This document shows positions 30,919 through 32,745 of a stretch of 32,745 bases of DNA, in pieces; within the stretch, counting starts at the first letter, position 1; the number at the start of each line of letters is the position of its first letter. This DNA is from Allomyces macrogynus ATCC 38327. Taxonomy: Eukaryota > Blastocladiomycota > Blastocladiomycetes > Blastocladiales > Blastocladiaceae. Position numbers and translations under genes: made by a program. The stretch covers positions 318,887-351,631 of the forward strand of contig GG745370.1 in NCBI GenBank assembly GCA_000151295.1. Reading direction: 5' to 3'. Under the pieces are notes generated by a model. That model saw only the letters and a program-made list of their open reading frames with translations, was not told where the DNA came from and ran no database searches.

Positions 30919-32088
30919 CTATTCCTCGCGAGACCCGCCAACCGACGACAGCGCCGCGGCAATCGTCGCGCCCGGATGCATCTGCTCCTGCATGGCCTTC
31001 CCCTGCGCCATGGCCTGCTCGACGACGCGGTCGAGCCGCTCCACGGCGCCGGCCACCATATCGGCCGTCGCCTGCTCGAGCCGCGCGCGCAGGTACCGGT
31101 CGAGCACGGGGCTCAGCAGCGTGTACATCCACGGGTGCCGCGAGCGCTTCACGTCGAGCGTCAGGTCGTGGATCGTCGCCGTGCACTCGGCCACGTGCAC
31201 GAGCCGCTGCGGGTCGCGCGCCGGCTGCAGCGTCAAGTCAATGTCCATTCCCACGGTCCCCGCGGCAAGCTGCGCGCGCGCGTGCGCTTTCGCGGCCTCG
31301 TCGGTGCCGGCCTCGGCCGCGTGCGACATGGTCGTCGCGCGGTCGCCGCCAATCACGACATCGGCGATCCCGACATCGGCCACCTTGGGGAACCGCTTGC
31401 GGTTGTAGTAAAAGACGACGTTGCGCGCGTCAACGCGCATCCCGCGCATCTGCAGCTTGGCCGTTGAGACGACCTGGCCGAGGTCGGGCGCCCAGTGCGT
31501 CTCAGTCACCAGGTTGACGTTGGCCGGCGCCAGCACGCAGTCGAGCTCGACATTGTCCAAGATCAAGTCGAGGTCCTGGTCGCCATAGTCGATGCGCGCG
31601 ACCGGCACCGTGGCCAGGCGGCGCACGACCAAGGGCAGCACCTTTTGCAGGTCGGCGAGCAAGTCGACTTTCAGCTGCGGCGCGCCCTTGTCGTCGAGGA
31701 ACAAGTCGTGCATGAGCGCCGTCAAGCTCGCCTCAACGTTGCGCACCGTCGCGTCCGACCGCAGCGAGTCGAGGAACGTGCGCGCCTCCTTGGCCACTTG
31801 CTCAAAGGCCGTGCGCAGCTCGCGCGCGTCCTGCTCGTCCTGCTCGGTCCACGCGCCGATACCTGGCAGCTGCTGCCCCTTGGCCTTGCCCTCGCCGGTC
31901 GTCTCCTGCGTCTCCGGCTCCTGCTCCTGCGTCTCCGGCTCCTGCTCCTGCGCCTGCGCCTGCGCCTGCTTCTTGCCCTTCTTGCCCTTCTTGTGCGTGA
32001 CCGTGTGCCACTCGCCCTCGGCCGCCTCGGCCGTCTCGACGGCCCCCTCGGCCGCGTCGCGCACGTACGGTGCCACCTCCTCGGGCAG
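30919..32088 (-). CDS. HAM1-like (DUF4449) protein, 3' part, second copy
   Basis: Minus-strand copy identical to the 3' part of the gene at 26000-27370, ending with the stop at 30919-30921. The frame is clean back to 32088, within ELPEEVAPYVRDAAEG in the helical region. Above that the reading frame is lost in error-rich sequence. It carries the Lys/Gln linker, VARIDYGDQDLDLILDNVEL and FYYNRKRFPKVADVG exactly as in the other copy. The 5' end cannot be defined. Whether this is a real second gene or an assembly duplicate depends on the status of the palindrome. Confidence 0.7.
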   Translation of the reverse strand: MPEEVAPYVRDAAEGAVETAEAAEGEWHTVTHKKGKKGKKQAQAQAQEQEPETQEQEPETQETTGEGKAKGQQLPGIGAWTEQDEQDARELRTAFEQVAKEARTFLDSLRSDATVRNVEASLTALMHDLFLDDKGAPQLKVDLLADLQKVLPLVVRRLATVPVARIDYGDQDLDLILDNVELDCVLAPANVNLVTETHWAPDLGQVVSTAKLQMRGMRVDARNVVFYYNRKRFPKVADVGIADVVIGGDRATTMSHAAEAGTDEAAKAHARAQLAAGTVGMDIDLTLQPARDPQRLVHVAECTATIHDLTLDVKRSRHPWMYTLLSPVLDRYLRARLEQATADMVAGAVERLDRVVEQAMAQGKAMQEQMHPGATIAAALSSVGGSREE

Positions 32089-32745
32089 CGCACAAAGCCG
32101 CCTTTTCCTGAAACATGTTCGCCCACGCCCTTAAACCGTCCCCTTGGCCTGCGAAAACCCGGAAAAAACGTCCCCCTCCGAATAATAGAAAAACTGACAG
32201 GCCCCCCTGGGCTTAAAAAAACGCAGAAAAAGGGGCAAAGTGGCCAAAACCGGCAGACACTTGGCCCCAACCCCGGGAAAATCCGCCAAGTCGGGAAACT
32301 GGACGACAAAGGGGGGAAAACCTCGGGCGCTTCTTTGTGAAGCGAACAAAAGAAGCCGGGGACCCGGACCGCAAAAGGCCAAGGCGGCCGCCAAAAATCG
32401 AAAAAAGGGGCGGACTTTCTCCCAGAGACCGACTCGAAAAGGAAAAAAATATAGGAGCCCCTGGCCAGGCTCGGGGAATGTTTTGGGACAAGCTGGGCGG
32501 GGGCTGGGAAAAAGATTTTTGGTTTTCGAAAAAACAAGCGTCGGATGCGACAAAAACAAAAAGGAAAAACAGTCCGAGAACCCGACTGAAATCTAGGTAG
32601 CAGACCAAACCCCACAACAATATTAAAAAAGTCTTATAAGTAGTGGCAAAGCGCATTTTATAAGCGTATGATCATAGTCGTGGGTGTCTACACCACGAAG
32701 ACAACGATATAGATGAATCATAGATGGAATTATCTTATAAGAGAA
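32089..32745. other. Error-rich contig end, not interpretable as genes
   Basis: From 32089 to about 32300 the sequence is a damaged version of the mirror of 25990-26200. GTCTCCTTGGCCTGCG in the mirror matches GTCCCCTTGGCCTGCG here, with extra A and C in homopolymers between matches. Further right it becomes rich in A, G and C runs without coding sense. The last 150 bases are AT-rich with repeated CTTATAAG. This looks like low-quality sequence-read end rather than biology. No feature is supported. Confidence 0.7.

Larger units (their letters stand above)
29689..32088 (-). repeat. Right arm of large inverted repeat
   Basis: Reverse complement of 26201-28612, separated from it by the 1,076-base spacer 28613-29688. 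The inner edge is CAAAAACAC starting at 29689. The arm is clean to 32088 (TCGGGCAG) and then passes into error-rich sequence that still resembles the left arm to about 32300. Identity this high implies either recent duplication, ongoing gene conversion, or an assembly fold-back. Confidence 0.9.

Noticed and set aside
32640..32745. Hairpin and CTTATAAG repeats as a regulatory or replication element
   Set aside because: They lie at the end of error-rich sequence whose accuracy cannot be trusted.

Overview
The window is GC-rich nuclear DNA of a eukaryote, most likely a zoosporic fungus of the Blastocladiomycota (Allomyces or Catenaria type). That placement is inference. It rests on many short spliceosomal introns (44 to 177 nt), GC-rich codon use, a eukaryotic phosphoglycerate kinase, a fungal HAM1-like/DUF4449 protein, Ssh4-like membrane SPRY proteins and GABA-B-type class C receptors. 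Exon borders come from GT..AG signals, frame continuity and comparison between paralogues in the window.

Region 1, bases 1-8457: two class C receptor-like genes lie in tandem on the minus strand. One is cut by the left edge. The other is complete (946 aa) and ends in a PH-like tail. A frame-broken secreted-protein remnant lies between them on the plus strand, and a frame-broken multi-pass membrane gene follows at 7489-8457 (+).

Region 2, bases 8638-13822, minus strand: a GDSL-esterase pair (one intact, one with two frame breaks) and an unrecognised four-exon gene.

Region 3, bases 14175-20562, minus strand: three tandem paralogues sharing signal/anchor, Ser-rich stalk, an unrecognised small ectodomain of about 60 residues and one TM helix. 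Two carry a cytosolic SPRY domain of Ssh4 type; the third lacks it and has an acidic stretch next to the membrane.

Region 4, bases 20563-25999: an AT-richer island, a possible small spliced gene (+), a clear phosphoglycerate kinase gene (-) with a TATA box, and a possible small minus-strand gene with its own TATA box.

Region 5, bases 26000-32745: a large inverted repeat. Two arms of about 2.4 kb, identical apart from the length of one AAC/GTT microsatellite, each carry the 3' part of a HAM1-like gene and face each other across a 1,076-base spacer. The spacer encodes a Cys/His/Pro-rich protein with eight-residue repeats. The right arm then runs into about 650 bases that look like low-quality sequence-end data, so the palindrome may be an assembly artefact.

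Introns share a strong preference for 5' sites reading GTACG or GTGCG and branch-like CTNAC motifs near TAG or CAG. Nearly all supported genes from 1 to 20.5 kb are on the minus strand and encode secreted or membrane proteins.
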